A stretch of 64,000 nt of DNA from the NCBI RefSeq assembly GCF_002043005.1, contig NZ_CP020330.1:3242001-3306000 (forward strand). The letters are read 5' to 3'. The notes under the pieces are model-generated. The model was not told the origin of the DNA. It saw only the letters and a program-made list of their open reading frames with translations, and ran no database searches. This document shows, piece by piece, positions 27,339-36,983 of the stretch (the first letter of the stretch is position 1; each line of letters opens with the position of its first letter). The DNA is from Martelella mediterranea DSM 17316 (GTDB taxonomy: Bacteria > Pseudomonadota > Alphaproteobacteria > Rhizobiales > Rhizobiaceae). The position numbers and the translations under genes were made by a program.

Positions 27339-27614
27339 TCAGGAGTTGCAAGCTTCCTTGAGGCCCTTGCCGGCCGTGAACTTCGGAACGTTGCGCGCCG
27401 GGATATCAACTTCCGCGCCCGTCGAAGGGTTGCGGCCCTTGCGCGCGGCGCTGTGGGATACCGTGAAGGCGCCAAAGCCGGCGAGACGGACTTCGCCGCC
27501 ATTCTTCAGTTCGCCCTGAACGGCGTCGAATACAGCGTCTACAGCGGAGGCCGCGTCGGTCTTCGACAGGCCAGCCTTTTCAGCTACGGATGCTACGAGT
27601 TCACTCTTGTTCAT
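27339..27614 (-). CDS. hupB: HU-family DNA-binding protein
   Basis: 91 residues, the canonical HU size. It has the N-terminal helical dimerisation region (MNKSELVASVAEKAGLSKTD) and the beta-arm with GRNPSTGAEVDIPARNVPKF, whose proline intercalates in DNA in characterised HU. It compacts and bends nucleoid DNA. Downstream of lon on the same strand, as in many alphaproteobacteria, though with its own terminator. The ATG at 27614 was chosen over a longer frame by family length. Confidence 0.96.
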   Translation of the reverse strand: MNKSELVASVAEKAGLSKTDAASAVDAVFDAVQGELKNGGEVRLAGFGAFTVSHSAARKGRNPSTGAEVDIPARNVPKFTAGKGLKEACNS

Positions 27615-27747
27615 GTTTCCACCCTTTCTCAAATGGTTCGAAACGAGGTCTTGTCTCAGGGGTTTAGTTACACTCCACCAAAGCCCGCTGCAATTCAAAA
27701 GCCTTGCGTGGCAGGGAATTGCAAGGGGTTTGGGGCATTTTGCACGC

Positions 27748-27771
27748 AAAAGGCCGGTTGAAAACCGGCCT
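27748..27771 (-). terminator. Terminator of lon
   Basis: AGGCCGGTT-GAA-AACCGGCCT perfect stem; on the minus strand the stem is followed by TTT. It begins 51 nt past the lon stop. Confidence 0.75.
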
Positions 27772-27821
27772 CCTGCGCCCCTTTTCCACAGGAGCCCGTG
27801 AAAAGTGGCAATTGTTCGACC

Positions 27822-30239
27822 TCAATGGGCCACGGATTTGACCGAGTCGCCTTCCGATTCATCGCTCGAAATCGCGACCGGATCAGCTTCCGGGTCCCAC
27901 TCGATGGGCTTCGGAACCTCCAGCAAGGCGTGCTGAAGCACCTCGCCCATGCGCGATACCGGCACGATTTCGAGACCGTTCTTGACGTTGTCCGGGATGT
28001 CCGGCAGGTCCTTGGCGTTCTCTTCCGGGATCAGCACCTTGGTGATGCCGGCGCGCAGCGCCGCAAGCAGCTTTTCCTTCAGCCCGCCGATCGGCAGAAC
28101 CCGACCGCGCAGCGTGATCTCGCCCGTCATCGCCACGTTCTTGTGGATCGGAATTCCGGTCATGACCGAGACGATGGCCGTGGCCATGGCGACGCCGGCA
28201 GACGGACCGTCCTTGGGCGTGGCGCCTTCCGGAACGTGGACGTGAATGTCGTACTTGTCGAACATAGGCGGCTTGATTCCGAAGTCGACGGCGCGCGAGC
28301 GGACATAGGAGGCCGCCGCCGAAATCGATTCCTTCATCACGTCGCGCAGGTTGCCGGTAACGGTCATGCGACCCTTGCCCGGCATCATCACGCCCTCGAT
28401 CGTCAGCAGTTCGCCGCCGACTTCCGTCCACGCCAGGCCGGTAACAATGCCGACCTGATCGTCGCCTTCCGCCTCGCCGTGGCGATAGCGCTGGACGCCG
28501 AGATAGTCGTGCAGATTGTCCGCGGTGATATGGACCTCGGTCTTGTCGCCCTTGACGATTTCGGTCACGGCCTTGCGGGCGAGCTTCATCAACTCGCGCT
28601 CGAGGCTGCGCACGCCCGCCTCGCGGGTGTACTGCTGGATCGTGCGGATCAGCGCACCGTCATCGACCGAGAACTCCTCGGGCTTGAGCGCATGCTCGCG
28701 GATCGCCTTCGGCAGAAGGTGACGGCGGGCGATCTCCAGCTTCTCGTCCTCGGTGTAGCCGGCGATGCGGATGATCTCCATACGGTCCATCAGCGGGCCC
28801 GGAATATCGAGCGTGTTCGCCGTGGTGATGAACATCACGTTCGACAGATCGTATTCGACCTCGAGATAGTGGTCCATGAACGTCGCATTCTGTTCCGGAT
28901 CCAGCACCTCAAGCAGGGCCGACGACGGATCGCCGCGGAAATCGGCGCCCATCTTGTCGATTTCGTCGAGCAGGAACAGAGGATTGCTCTTGCCGACCTT
29001 CTTCATCGACTGGATGATCTTGCCGGGCATCGAACCGATATAGGTCCTGCGGTGACCGCGGATTTCGGCCTCGTCACGCACGCCGCCAAGCGCCATGCGC
29101 ACATATTCGCGGCCGGTCGCCTTGGCGATCGACTGGGCGAGCGAGGTCTTGCCCACGCCGGGCGGGCCGACGAGGCACAGGATCGGGCCCTTGAGCTTCT
29201 TGGCGCGCGCCTGCACGGCGAGATACTCGACCACGCGTTCCTTGACCTTTTCGAGACCGAAGTGATCTTCCTCCAGCACCTTCTCGGCCGCCTTCAGATC
29301 ACGCTTGATCTTCGACTTCGAGTTCCAGGGCAGACCGGTCAGCCAGTCGAGGTAATTGCGGACCACGGTCGATTCGGCCGACATCGGGCTCATATTGCGC
29401 AGCTTCTTCATCTCCGCGTCGGCCTTTTCACGGGCCTCCTTGGAGAGCTTGGTGTTCTTGATGCGCTCTTCGAGCTCGGCCATTTCGTCGCGGCCGTCCT
29501 CGCCCTCGCCGAGTTCCTTCTGAATGGCCTTCATCTGCTCATTCAGATAATACTCGCGCTGGGTCTTCTCCATCTGCCGCTTGACGCGGGTGCGGATGCG
29601 CTTTTCGACCTGAAGGACGGAGATTTCGCCTTCCATGAAGCCGAGCGCCTTTTCCAGGCGGCTCTTGACGCTGGTGGTTTCCAGCATTTCCTGCTTCTCG
29701 GTCAGCTTGATCGCGAGATGCGAGGCCACCGTGTCGGCAAGCTTCGAGTAGTCCTCGATCTGGCCGGCGGCGCCGACAACCTCGGGCGAAACCTTCTTGT
29801 TCAGCTTCACATAATTCTCGAACTCGGATACCACCGAGCGCGAAAGCGCCTCGATTTCGACCGCGTCTTCTTCCGGCTCGGCCAGCACGCTGGCATTGGC
29901 TTCGTAGAAGTCGTTCTCCAGACGGACATCGTCGATCTGCGCACGCGCCTTGCCCTCGACCAGAACCTTGACGGTTCCGTCGGGCAGTTTCAGCAATTGC
30001 AGGACGTTGGCGATGGTGCCAATGCGATACAGCGCATCGGGTTCCGGATCGTCATCGCCGGCATTGATCTGGGTGACGAGCATGATCTGGCGATCGGCGT
30101 TCATCACTTCTTCCAGCGCGCGGATGGACTTCTCGCGGCCGACGAACAGCGGAACGATCATGTGGGGGAAAACCACGATGTCACGCAAGGGCAACACGGG
30201 ATAAGCGGCGGCTTCCGCTGCTGGCGCGTTCTGCGTCAT
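27822..30239 (-). CDS. lon: ATP-dependent protease Lon
   Basis: 805 residues. The N-terminal substrate-recognition domain ([20 protein letters not shown]) is followed by a coiled region, an AAA+ domain with Walker [10 protein letters not shown] (about 356-364) and Walker [11 protein letters not shown], and the C-terminal protease with catalytic Ser680 in PKDGPSAGV and the paired lysine in the [13 protein letters not shown] region. It degrades misfolded and selected regulatory proteins in the cytoplasm. The ATG at 30239 is preceded by GGAAAAAGACATG-like sequence and gives the family N-terminus. It lies between clpX and hupB. Confidence 0.97.
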   Translation of the reverse strand: MTQNAPAAEAAAYPVLPLRDIVVFPHMIVPLFVGREKSIRALEEVMNADRQIMLVTQINAGDDDPEPDALYRIGTIANVLQLLKLPDGTVKVLVEGKARAQIDDVRLENDFYEANASVLAEPEEDAVEIEALSRSVVSEFENYVKLNKKVSPEVVGAAGQIEDYSKLADTVASHLAIKLTEKQEMLETTSVKSRLEKALGFMEGEISVLQVEKRIRTRVKRQMEKTQREYYLNEQMKAIQKELGEGEDGRDEMAELEERIKNTKLSKEAREKADAEMKKLRNMSPMSAESTVVRNYLDWLTGLPWNSKSKIKRDLKAAEKVLEEDHFGLEKVKERVVEYLAVQARAKKLKGPILCLVGPPGVGKTSLAQSIAKATGREYVRMALGGVRDEAEIRGHRRTYIGSMPGKIIQSMKKVGKSNPLFLLDEIDKMGADFRGDPSSALLEVLDPEQNATFMDHYLEVEYDLSNVMFITTANTLDIPGPLMDRMEIIRIAGYTEDEKLEIARRHLLPKAIREHALKPEEFSVDDGALIRTIQQYTREAGVRSLERELMKLARKAVTEIVKGDKTEVHITADNLHDYLGVQRYRHGEAEGDDQVGIVTGLAWTEVGGELLTIEGVMMPGKGRMTVTGNLRDVMKESISAAASYVRSRAVDFGIKPPMFDKYDIHVHVPEGATPKDGPSAGVAMATAIVSVMTGIPIHKNVAMTGEITLRGRVLPIGGLKEKLLAALRAGITKVLIPEENAKDLPDIPDNVKNGLEIVPVSRMGEVLQHALLEVPKPIEWDPEADPVAISSDESEGDSVKSVAH

Positions 30240-30431
30240 GTCTTTTTCCTTTCCGACCGCCCGGAGGAAGACCGGGCAGTATTGACGGGCCGTTGGGAGC
30301 AACCCGTTGATTTCTTCTCGATTGTTGCGGAACAAGTGGCGCTTTGAAAGATCGATTTCAAGCTGTACCGCGAATTCGGCGGAACAAACCGGCAATCCGC
30401 GCCGTTTCGTGCCGGATGCGCCCTGAAACGA

Positions 30432-30464
30432 CGCGGGCAGGACGATGAAACCGCCCTGCCCGCG
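30432..30464 (-). terminator. Hairpin downstream of clpX
   Basis: CGCGGGCAGG / CCTGCCCGCG 10-bp stem, 26 nt past the clpX stop. It lacks a T run, so it may slow or protect the transcript end rather than be a simple terminator. Confidence 0.5.
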
Positions 30465-30490
30465 CCAGATATAGTCAGAGTATGCCTGCC

Positions 30491-31771
30491 TCAGGCCGAG
30501 GCATTGGCCTTGTCGCCCGAGCGATTCTCATAAATGTAGAGCGGCTGCGCCGTTCCTTCGACCACCTCGTCCGAGATCACCACCTCGCGAACGCCCTTCA
30601 TGGCCGGCAGTTCGAACATGGTGTCGAGCAGGATCTTCTCCATGATCGAGCGCAGGCCGCGCGCGCCGGTCTTGCGTTCGATCGCGCGGCGCGCAATGGC
30701 GAGCAGCGCGTCCTCGTGGAATGTCAGCTCGACATCCTCCATTTCGAACAGCCGCTGATACTGCTTAACCAGAGCATTCTTCGGCTCGGTCAGGATCTGC
30801 ATCAGCGCCGCTTCATCAAGGTCTTCCAGCGTCGCGATCACCGGCAGACGGCCGATGAATTCGGGGATCAGCCCGAACTTGACCAGGTCCTCCGGCTCCA
30901 GTTCGCGCAGCACATCGCCGACGCGACGGTCATCGGCGGCCTTGACCGATGCGCCGAAGCCGATCGAGGTGCGCTCGCCGCGCGCCGAGATGACCTTGTC
31001 GAGGCCAGCGAACGCGCCGCCGCACAGGAACAGGATGTTGGTGGTGTCGACCTGCAGGAATTCCTGCTGCGGATGCTTGCGCCCGCCCTGCGGCGGCACG
31101 GAGGCAACGGTGCCTTCCATGATCTTCAAGAGCGCCTGCTGAACGCCTTCGCCCGAAACGTCACGGGTAATCGAAGGGTTGTCGGACTTGCGCGAAATCT
31201 TGTCGACCTCGTCGATATAGACGATGCCGCGCTGGGCGCGCTCGACATTGTAATCGGCCGACTGCAGCAGTTTCAGGATGATGTTCTCGACATCCTCGCC
31301 GACATAGCCGGCTTCCGTCAGCGTCGTCGCATCCGCCATGGTGAACGGCACGTCGATGATGCGGGCGAGCGTCTGGGCAAGATAGGTCTTGCCGCAGCCG
31401 GTCGGGCCGACCAGCAGGATATTGGACTTCGAAAGCTCGATCTCGCCGCCGCCCTTGGAGGCATGGGCCAGCCGCTTGTAGTGGTTGTGGACCGCCACCG
31501 ACAGGATTCGCTTGGCGTGGTTCTGTCCGATCACATACTCGTCCAGAACCTCCATGATCTCCTGCGGCGTGGGCACGCCGTCGCTCGACTTCACCATCGA
31601 GGTCTTGTTTTCCTCGCGGATGATGTCCATGCACAGCTCGACGCATTCATCGCAGATGAAAACCGTCGGGCCAGCGATCAGCTTACGGACTTCGTGCTGA
31701 CTCTTTCCGCAAAAGGAACAATAGAGCGTGTTCTTCGAGTCACCGCCATTGTTACCGCCGACTTTGCTCAT
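30491..31771 (-). CDS. clpX: ClpX ATPase, specificity subunit of ClpXP
   Basis: 426 residues. The zinc-binding domain has four cysteines (C18, C21, C40, C43). Walker A is GPTGCGKT (122-129) and Walker B is [10 protein letters not shown]; the sensor and pore-loop regions follow, and the ClpP-docking IGF-type loop is seen as IGF in TSIGFGA. It unfolds substrates and feeds them to ClpP. The ATG at 31771 has GGAAGGAAG upstream. It lies between clpP and lon with 327 nt to clpP, so it has its own promoter. Confidence 0.97.
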   Translation of the reverse strand: MSKVGGNNGGDSKNTLYCSFCGKSQHEVRKLIAGPTVFICDECVELCMDIIREENKTSMVKSSDGVPTPQEIMEVLDEYVIGQNHAKRILSVAVHNHYKRLAHASKGGGEIELSKSNILLVGPTGCGKTYLAQTLARIIDVPFTMADATTLTEAGYVGEDVENIILKLLQSADYNVERAQRGIVYIDEVDKISRKSDNPSITRDVSGEGVQQALLKIMEGTVASVPPQGGRKHPQQEFLQVDTTNILFLCGGAFAGLDKVISARGERTSIGFGASVKAADDRRVGDVLRELEPEDLVKFGLIPEFIGRLPVIATLEDLDEAALMQILTEPKNALVKQYQRLFEMEDVELTFHEDALLAIARRAIERKTGARGLRSIMEKILLDTMFELPAMKGVREVVISDEVVEGTAQPLYIYENRSGDKANASA

Positions 31772-32098
31772 TATCACTTCCTTCCAGTAAGCCGCCCGCC
31801 TTGAACGGCCACTATCATATTCGCTTTCTGCCGCCCTGAAGAACGCTCGCAAAACAAAAGGGCAACAACACGACGGGTCATGCCCGCTTCCAGACCATGC
31901 CGTCAAGCCGGCCCTGTTACGCATTACGATGTCGTAACAGCTTCGGTTTGCCATACTATTAACGGCTTCAACGGCGGATAAAACCCCAAAAGCGTCGACC
32001 GGCGCGATTTGCATAGCGCGATTGCAACTCTGCGACATCGCGTGGCCCCGTCAAAGGCGGCCATCCGACCGATAATATCGACCGAATGGAGCCGATGC
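31772..32098. other. 327-nt clpP-clpX intergenic region
   Basis: Carries the clpX ribosome-binding site and presumably its promoter. The only symmetry noticed is GTTACG...CGTAAC at 31916-31938. No ORF, terminator or RNA gene was recognised here. Confidence 0.5.
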
Positions 32099-32725
32099 TC
32101 AGTTCGCGCCTTCGATTTCGCTGCGCGAGGTCATGACCTTGTCGATCAGGCCCCAGTCCTGCGCTTCGCCGGCGTCCATGAAATGGTCACGATCGAGCGT
32201 GGTTTCAACTTCCTCGTAGGTCTTGCCGCAGTGCCGGACATAAACCTCGTTGAGCTTGCGCTTCATCTTGATGATGTCGCGGGCGTGGCGCTCGATGTCG
32301 GATGCCTGGCCCTGGAACCCGCCCGAGGGCTGGTGAACCATGATGCGCGCATTCGGCGTGGCAAAGCGCATGCCCTTTTCGCCGGCGGCCAGTAGCAGCG
32401 AGCCCATGGACGCGGCCTGGCCGACGCAAAGCGTCGACACGGCCGGACGGATGAACTGCATGGTGTCATAGATCGCCATGCCCGCCGTCACCACGCCGCC
32501 CGGCGAGTTGATGTAGAGCGCGATTTCCTTCTTCGGGTTTTCCGCTTCGAGGAACAGGAGCTGCGCGCAGATGAGCGACGCCAGATGGTCCTCGACCGGG
32601 CCGGTCAGGAAGATGATCCGCTCCTTCAGGAGGCGCGAATAGATGTCATAGGATCGTTCGCCGCGATTGGTCTGCTCCACGACCATGGGTACGAGGGCCA
32701 TCGCGGTGTCTACGGGATTTGTCAT
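32099..32725 (-). CDS. clpP: ATP-dependent Clp protease proteolytic subunit
   Basis: 208 residues. Catalytic residues are Ser106 ([11 protein letters not shown]), His131 (MVHQPSGG) and an Asp near 180 (TLDRDHFM). The [17 protein letters not shown] and YINSPGG strands are family-specific. It forms the tetradecameric chamber used with ClpX or ClpA. The ATG at 32725, with AAGGAAA upstream, begins the normal propeptide region [19 protein letters not shown]; a longer frame from 32797 is not needed. Confidence 0.97.
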   Translation of the reverse strand: MTNPVDTAMALVPMVVEQTNRGERSYDIYSRLLKERIIFLTGPVEDHLASLICAQLLFLEAENPKKEIALYINSPGGVVTAGMAIYDTMQFIRPAVSTLCVGQAASMGSLLLAAGEKGMRFATPNARIMVHQPSGGFQGQASDIERHARDIIKMKRKLNEVYVRHCGKTYEEVETTLDRDHFMDAGEAQDWGLIDKVMTSRSEIEGAN

Positions 32726-32946
32726 GGCTTTCCTTCGGGCGCTGATCGCCGCCGGTCTCATTCGAATCTTTTCGTCTTCCCCTACATAGAGTGCCACACC
32801 TTGTCACTTCAAGAGATGGTTTGCGTCCGGCGCGACTGGTTTTCGGCGGAGAAGGTCCTTTTGTTCCCGTTTCAATTGTGTAAAACTTCACAAACTATCG
32901 CATTAAATCGTTTAGCACCAAAAATGGGTCAGGGCATATCTGGAGG

Positions 32947-34200
32947 ATGGGTTGCACCCCCGCTATGCTCAGGTCCCGCATTGCAGATATTCGGGATTTC
33001 GATTTGCCCTATAACCTGACCGCAGTCATAGCCTGGTCAGCGGACAGCTTGCTTCTGGCCGCCTTTCTGCTTCCTCTCTGGTTGCGGAATCGGACACGTA
33101 TGTATGTGCTTTACTGGGTGTTCGCCCTGCTTGCCCAGGGGATCGGCCTCGCGCTCCTTACGGTTGCCGGCCGGGACGATTTGCGTCTGATCGGAATGAT
33201 AGCGTTCACAGGTCTCATCGGCGCCCGCGCGCTTTCGACCGCGGGGCTTCTCAGCCTTTGCGGCGAAGACCGGCCCGCCGCCTTCACCTCGGTGATCGTC
33301 GCGCTCTGGTTCGCTGCCGTCGTCGTCAGCAGGCTTGCCGGATTTGATAGCGTTGCCAATGTCGCCAGTTTTTACATCGCGGCCTTTACGGTCGCGATTT
33401 ACGGCTTCTATTTCATGGCGAAGAACCTGCACGCGCTCAAAGGGCCATTTCGCCAGTCGCTGATGGCGATCTTCGTCGTTGAGGCCCTTACCTGCCTTGC
33501 CTTGCTCAGCGCCTACAATCTGCAGCAAGAACCGCCTTCGCTTGGTAGCGCGACCACCTCGGTTGCACTGATAACCGGTTTCGTGCTGTTCTCCCTGAAA
33601 GGCTTCCTCGCCGTCTGGCTGACGGTCGAGCGGCTGGAAAGCGACCTGCGCGACCTCGCCTTCAGCGATCCGCTCACCGGTGTCCTGAACCGGCGTGGCG
33701 TCGTCGATGAAATCGAGAAGATGTCCCAGCGCTCCGCCAAATCGGACCAGTTCGCGTTTTTCTCTCTCGATCTCGATGATTTCAAGAGCATCAACGACGT
33801 TCATGGCCACAATGCGGGCGACAGGGCCCTGGTAAACTTCACGCATGTGGTGCGCCAATGCCTGCGTGAAAGGGACATATTCGGCCGGACGGGTGGGGAG
33901 GAGTTCGCGATCTTCACGCGGGTGACCGATCGAAACACCGCCGGCCAGATCGCGGAGCGGATCAGATCGACGCTGGAAGCCACCACGTTTCACGAGGACG
34001 GTCACGAGCTGAGGATGACCGTCAGCATCGGCGTCACGCTGATGCGCGGCCGCATCGGCAATATCGAATCCATGCTCAGCGAGGCCGACCGCGCGCTCTA
34101 CCAGGCCAAGGGCGACGGACGCAATCGCATCGTGTTCTATGACGGCCCCACGCCGCAACCCGCACAATCCGCCGATCGTGAGGTCGCGCTGGCCGTTTAG
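32947..34200 (+). CDS. Membrane diguanylate cyclase (GGDEF)
   Basis: 417 residues. The N-terminal half has about six hydrophobic segments (23-215), e.g. SADSLLLAAFLLPLW and MYVLYWVFALLAQGIGLALL. A short linker helix leads to GGDEF at about 235-400, with motif GGEEF and an inhibitory RERD site five residues before it, so cyclase activity and product inhibition are expected. The start is uncertain: GGAGG abuts the ATG at 32947, and the next ATG is at 32965. It stands alone on the plus strand, between clpP and a convergent hairpin at 34233. Confidence 0.88.
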   Translation: MGCTPAMLRSRIADIRDFDLPYNLTAVIAWSADSLLLAAFLLPLWLRNRTRMYVLYWVFALLAQGIGLALLTVAGRDDLRLIGMIAFTGLIGARALSTAGLLSLCGEDRPAAFTSVIVALWFAAVVVSRLAGFDSVANVASFYIAAFTVAIYGFYFMAKNLHALKGPFRQSLMAIFVVEALTCLALLSAYNLQQEPPSLGSATTSVALITGFVLFSLKGFLAVWLTVERLESDLRDLAFSDPLTGVLNRRGVVDEIEKMSQRSAKSDQFAFFSLDLDDFKSINDVHGHNAGDRALVNFTHVVRQCLRERDIFGRTGGEEFAIFTRVTDRNTAGQIAERIRSTLEATTFHEDGHELRMTVSIGVTLMRGRIGNIESMLSEADRALYQAKGDGRNRIVFYDGPTPQPAQSADREVALAV

Positions 34201-34232
34201 CGGCGACAGCCCAGTAGCATTCGAGCTTCGCT

Positions 34233-34257
34233 ATGGGCGGCGCTCAGCGCCGCCCAT
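34233..34257. terminator. Palindromic hairpin between convergent genes
   Basis: Perfect stem ATGGGCGGCGCT / AGCGCCGCCCAT around one base. It lies between the GGDEF gene and the convergent sulfhydrylase gene and could stop either; no long T run. Confidence 0.6.
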
Positions 34258-34269
34258 CACCCAATCGAC

Positions 34270-35553
34270 TCAGATCTTGCTCAGAGCCTGTTCAAGATCG
34301 GCGATGATGTCATTGACATCCTCGATGCCGATCGACAGCCGCACCACATCCGGACCTGCGCCGGCGGCAACCTGCTGTTCTGGCGTAAGCTGTGCATGGG
34401 TTGTGGATGCAGGGTGGATAACCAGTGATTTGGTGTCGCCGATATTGGCGAGATGCGAGAACAGTTCGAGCCCGCCGACAAAGGTCTTGCCAGCCTCGTA
34501 GCCGCCCTTGAGACCGAAGGTGAAGACGGCCCCTGCCCCCTTGGGCGCGTAGCGCTGCTGAAGCCCGTGATTGGGATCATCCTCCAGCCCGCAATAGCTG
34601 ACCCAGGACACTTTGTCCGACTGCTTCAGCCATTTGGCGACGGCGAGCGCATTGTCGCAATGGCGCTGCATGCGCAGCGGCAGGGTTTCGATGCCGGTCG
34701 CGATCATGAACGCGTTGAACGGCGAGATCGCGGGACCGAGATCGCGTAGGCTCAACACGCGTGCGCCGAGCGCGAAGGCAAGGTTGCCGAAGGCTTCGTG
34801 GATCACCAGGCCGCCATATTCGCTGCGCGGCTCCGACAGCATCGGATACTTGCCGGACTTCGACCAGTCGAACGTGCCGCCATCGACCAGGATGCCGCCC
34901 ATGGAATTGCCGTGGCCGCCAAGGAACTTCGTCAGCGAATGCACGACGATATCCGCGCCATGGGCAAGCGGGCGCACCAGATAGGGCGTCGCCATGGTGT
35001 TGTCGACGATCAGCGGCAGGCCGTGGTCATGCGCGACCTTGGCGATCGCCTCGATATCCACGAAGGTGCCGCCGGGATTGGCAAGGCTCTCGATGAAGAT
35101 CGCCTTGGTGCGATCGTCGATCTGGGAGGCGAAGCTGTCGAGATCGCCGGAATCGGCCCAGCGCACCTGCCAGCCGAAATTCTCGAAGGAATGGCCGAAC
35201 TGGTTGATCGAACCGCCATAGAGACGACGCGCCGCGACGAAATTGTCGCCGGGCTGCATCAGCATGTGGAAGGTCAGGAGCTGGGCGGCATGGCCGGAGG
35301 CAACCGCGAGCGCCGCCGAACCGCCTTCAAGCGCTGCGACGCGCTCTTCCAACACGGCCGTGGTCGGGTTCATGATGCGGGTATAGATATTGCCGAATTC
35401 CCTGAGCCCGAACAGCGCCGCGGCGTGATCGGAATCGTTGAAGACGAACGAGGTCGTCTGGTAGATCGGCGTCGCCCGCGCATTCGTTGCGCTGTCCGGC
35501 GCGGCGCCTGCGTGGATCGAGAGCGTCGAAAATCCCGGTTCCCGGTTTTCCAT
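34270..35553 (-). CDS. metY: O-acetylhomoserine aminocarboxypropyltransferase (sulfhydrylase)
   Basis: 427 residues, Cys/Met metabolism PLP family. Segments include FSTLSIHAGAAPDSATNARA, YQTTSFVF, YTRIMNPTT, the PLP-lysine region HSLTKFLGGHGN and IHPASTTHAQL. The length and internal insert (about 230-290) fit MetY rather than the shorter MetB/MetZ. It makes homocysteine from O-acetylhomoserine and sulfide, or methionine from methanethiol. The ATG at 35553 has AAGGAA upstream. No SAM-II riboswitch consensus was recognised before the gene, though such elements precede many homologues. Divergent from a small DUF6455-like gene. Confidence 0.9.
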   Translation of the reverse strand: MENREPGFSTLSIHAGAAPDSATNARATPIYQTTSFVFNDSDHAAALFGLREFGNIYTRIMNPTTAVLEERVAALEGGSAALAVASGHAAQLLTFHMLMQPGDNFVAARRLYGGSINQFGHSFENFGWQVRWADSGDLDSFASQIDDRTKAIFIESLANPGGTFVDIEAIAKVAHDHGLPLIVDNTMATPYLVRPLAHGADIVVHSLTKFLGGHGNSMGGILVDGGTFDWSKSGKYPMLSEPRSEYGGLVIHEAFGNLAFALGARVLSLRDLGPAISPFNAFMIATGIETLPLRMQRHCDNALAVAKWLKQSDKVSWVSYCGLEDDPNHGLQQRYAPKGAGAVFTFGLKGGYEAGKTFVGGLELFSHLANIGDTKSLVIHPASTTHAQLTPEQQVAAGAGPDVVRLSIGIEDVNDIIADLEQALSKI

Positions 35554-35672
35554 GATCAGTTCCTTCCCTGTGTTCTTCCCCGGCCGAAAGCACCCCTCCG
35601 GCTTTTTGATCGGGATCAATGCTGTCTTTTATACAGGTGTCAGTATCGCTGTCGACAACGCGGAGAACAGCA

Positions 35673-36032
35673 ATGGATTTTTTGATTGAAGGCCTTGCGG
35701 GAACCGATAATGGCGCACACGGGCGGCATCGCGCAAATACGATCTTCCCCGCGATCTCCACGGCGCAATTCGCCTTCGCCGAGCCGCGTGACGCCGCGGA
35801 AATGACCGAAATGATGAAGGCGCTCAACATCGATCCGGTCGAGGCGGAATTCCAGTATCGCCGGCTCTATTACGGCATGGAGGCCAATTGCGCCGGCTGC
35901 CGCGACAAGGACCGCTGCCGCGCCGATCTCGCAAGCAATACCGCCGCGGAGAACTTCCGCGACTACTGCGACAACGAGGCTTTGCTGAACGAGATGCGTG
36001 CGGACCCGGAGATGCTACGCGCGGACGGCTGA
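35673..36032 (+). CDS. Small cysteine-containing protein (DUF6455-like)
   Basis: 119 residues. After an Ala-rich start, the sequence has a helical acidic part (EMTEMMKALNIDPVEAEFQY) and a cysteine cluster CAGCRDKDRC followed by YC about 25 residues later, the spacing seen in short alphaproteobacterial DUF6455 proteins that may bind a metal or Fe-S centre. The ATG at 35673 is preceded by GCGGAG. It is divergent from metY with 119 nt between the starts. Function unknown; family assignment is from memory and moderate. Confidence 0.6.
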   Translation: MDFLIEGLAGTDNGAHGRHRANTIFPAISTAQFAFAEPRDAAEMTEMMKALNIDPVEAEFQYRRLYYGMEANCAGCRDKDRCRADLASNTAAENFRDYCDNEALLNEMRADPEMLRADG

Positions 36033-36035
36033 TCG

Positions 36036-36467
36036 TCAGGCGCCGATCAGGCGCGGATATTCGATTGCCGGACATCGGTCCATGATGACAGTCAGACCAC
36101 GCGCACGCGCTCGCTCGGCAGCGGCATCGTCACGGATATCGAGTTGCATCCAGACGACCCGCGGCAGCGGCGAGAGTGTCAGCGCCTCATCCACCACGCC
36201 GCCGACGAAAGCCGAGGCGCGAAAGATATCGACCATGTCGATTGTGCCCGGAATATCGGAGAGGCTGCCATAGACGGTCTCGCCGTGGATCGTCTTGCCG
36301 GCAAGACCCGGATTGACCGGCACGAGCTCATAGCCCTTGGACATCAGAAAACCCATCACCCGATGGCTGGGCCGCTCCGGCTTGGGGGACGCGCCGACGA
36401 GGGCGATGCGTCGCACCGACTTCAGGACATCGATAATAATTGAATCGTCCATTTTAAGTTGTACCAT
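36036..36467 (-). CDS. CoA-binding domain protein (YccU-type)
   Basis: 143 residues, a single CoA_binding_2 Rossmann fold. The nucleotide loop IALVGASPKPERPSHRVMGF and the VPVNPGLAGKTIHGETVYGS segment are typical. Homologues bind CoA but have no assigned reaction. It converges with the DUF6455-like gene with 3 nt between the stops. Confidence 0.85.
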   Translation of the reverse strand: MVQLKMDDSIIIDVLKSVRRIALVGASPKPERPSHRVMGFLMSKGYELVPVNPGLAGKTIHGETVYGSLSDIPGTIDMVDIFRASAFVGGVVDEALTLSPLPRVVWMQLDIRDDAAAERARARGLTVIMDRCPAIEYPRLIGA

Positions 36468-36534
36468 GATGAAACAATTCCTCTAGATGCGGGTTATCAA
36501 GACAATCAGGGAGGCCCTTGCGGGTTTGGAGTTC

Positions 36535-36894
36535 ATGAAAACTTTCATCGCGGCCGGTATGCTTCTGGCCTCAGTCGGGATAGCGGGCGCGCAGGAACCG
36601 ATAAATCGATACGACATTCAGGACATGACCTGCAATCAGGTTCAGTCTATCCTGCGCCAGCAGGGCGCGGCAATCCTGCGCTATCCCTCGCCAAACGGCA
36701 ATGGCCGCATCCTCTATGACCGCTATGTCGACAGCCCCGCCGTCTGCTTCGCGGAACTGGGCCATGCGGTCCAGCGCGTGGTCCCGACCAAGGACACCAA
36801 TGCCTGTCCGACGCTGTCCTGCAAGCCAGGTCCGCCCGAGTGCGACAACGGCATTATGGGCTTCGACATGTTCGGCTGCATGGACGACAACTGA
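36535..36894 (+). CDS. Secreted hypothetical protein with six cysteines
   Basis: 119 residues with a signal peptide (MKTFIAAGMLLASVGIAGA|QEP). The mature protein has Cys residues in DMTCNQ, AVCFAE, NACPTLSCKPGPPECDN and FGCMDDN, arranged to allow disulfides. No family recognised. The ATG at 36535 has a GGAG site upstream; the longer frame from 36487 lacks one. Probably periplasmic or secreted. Confidence 0.7.
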   Translation: MKTFIAAGMLLASVGIAGAQEPINRYDIQDMTCNQVQSILRQQGAAILRYPSPNGNGRILYDRYVDSPAVCFAELGHAVQRVVPTKDTNACPTLSCKPGPPECDNGIMGFDMFGCMDDN

Positions 36895-36927
36895 GCCGGC
36901 TCAAATCGTTTTTGGACGAGCCAAACG

Positions 36928-36966
36928 AAAAACCCCCGGAACTGCAAGGTCCCGGGGGTTCTGTTT
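36928..36966. terminator. Bidirectional terminator
   Basis: AACCCCCGG / CCGGGGGTT stem with flanking As (36928) and Ts (36959-36966), between the secreted protein gene and the convergent autotransporter gene. Confidence 0.85.
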
Positions 36967-36983
36967 TGGAAAAGGTCAGCCGC

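Noticed and set aside
27798..30347. 849-codon plus-strand ORF
   Set aside because: It lies exactly antisense to lon; the His/Arg/Asp-rich translation is a mirror product of high-GC codon usage.
35554..35672. Possible SAM-II riboswitch before metY
   Set aside because: The conserved SAM-II stretch (ggcttgcagccacg) was looked for on the minus strand and not found.
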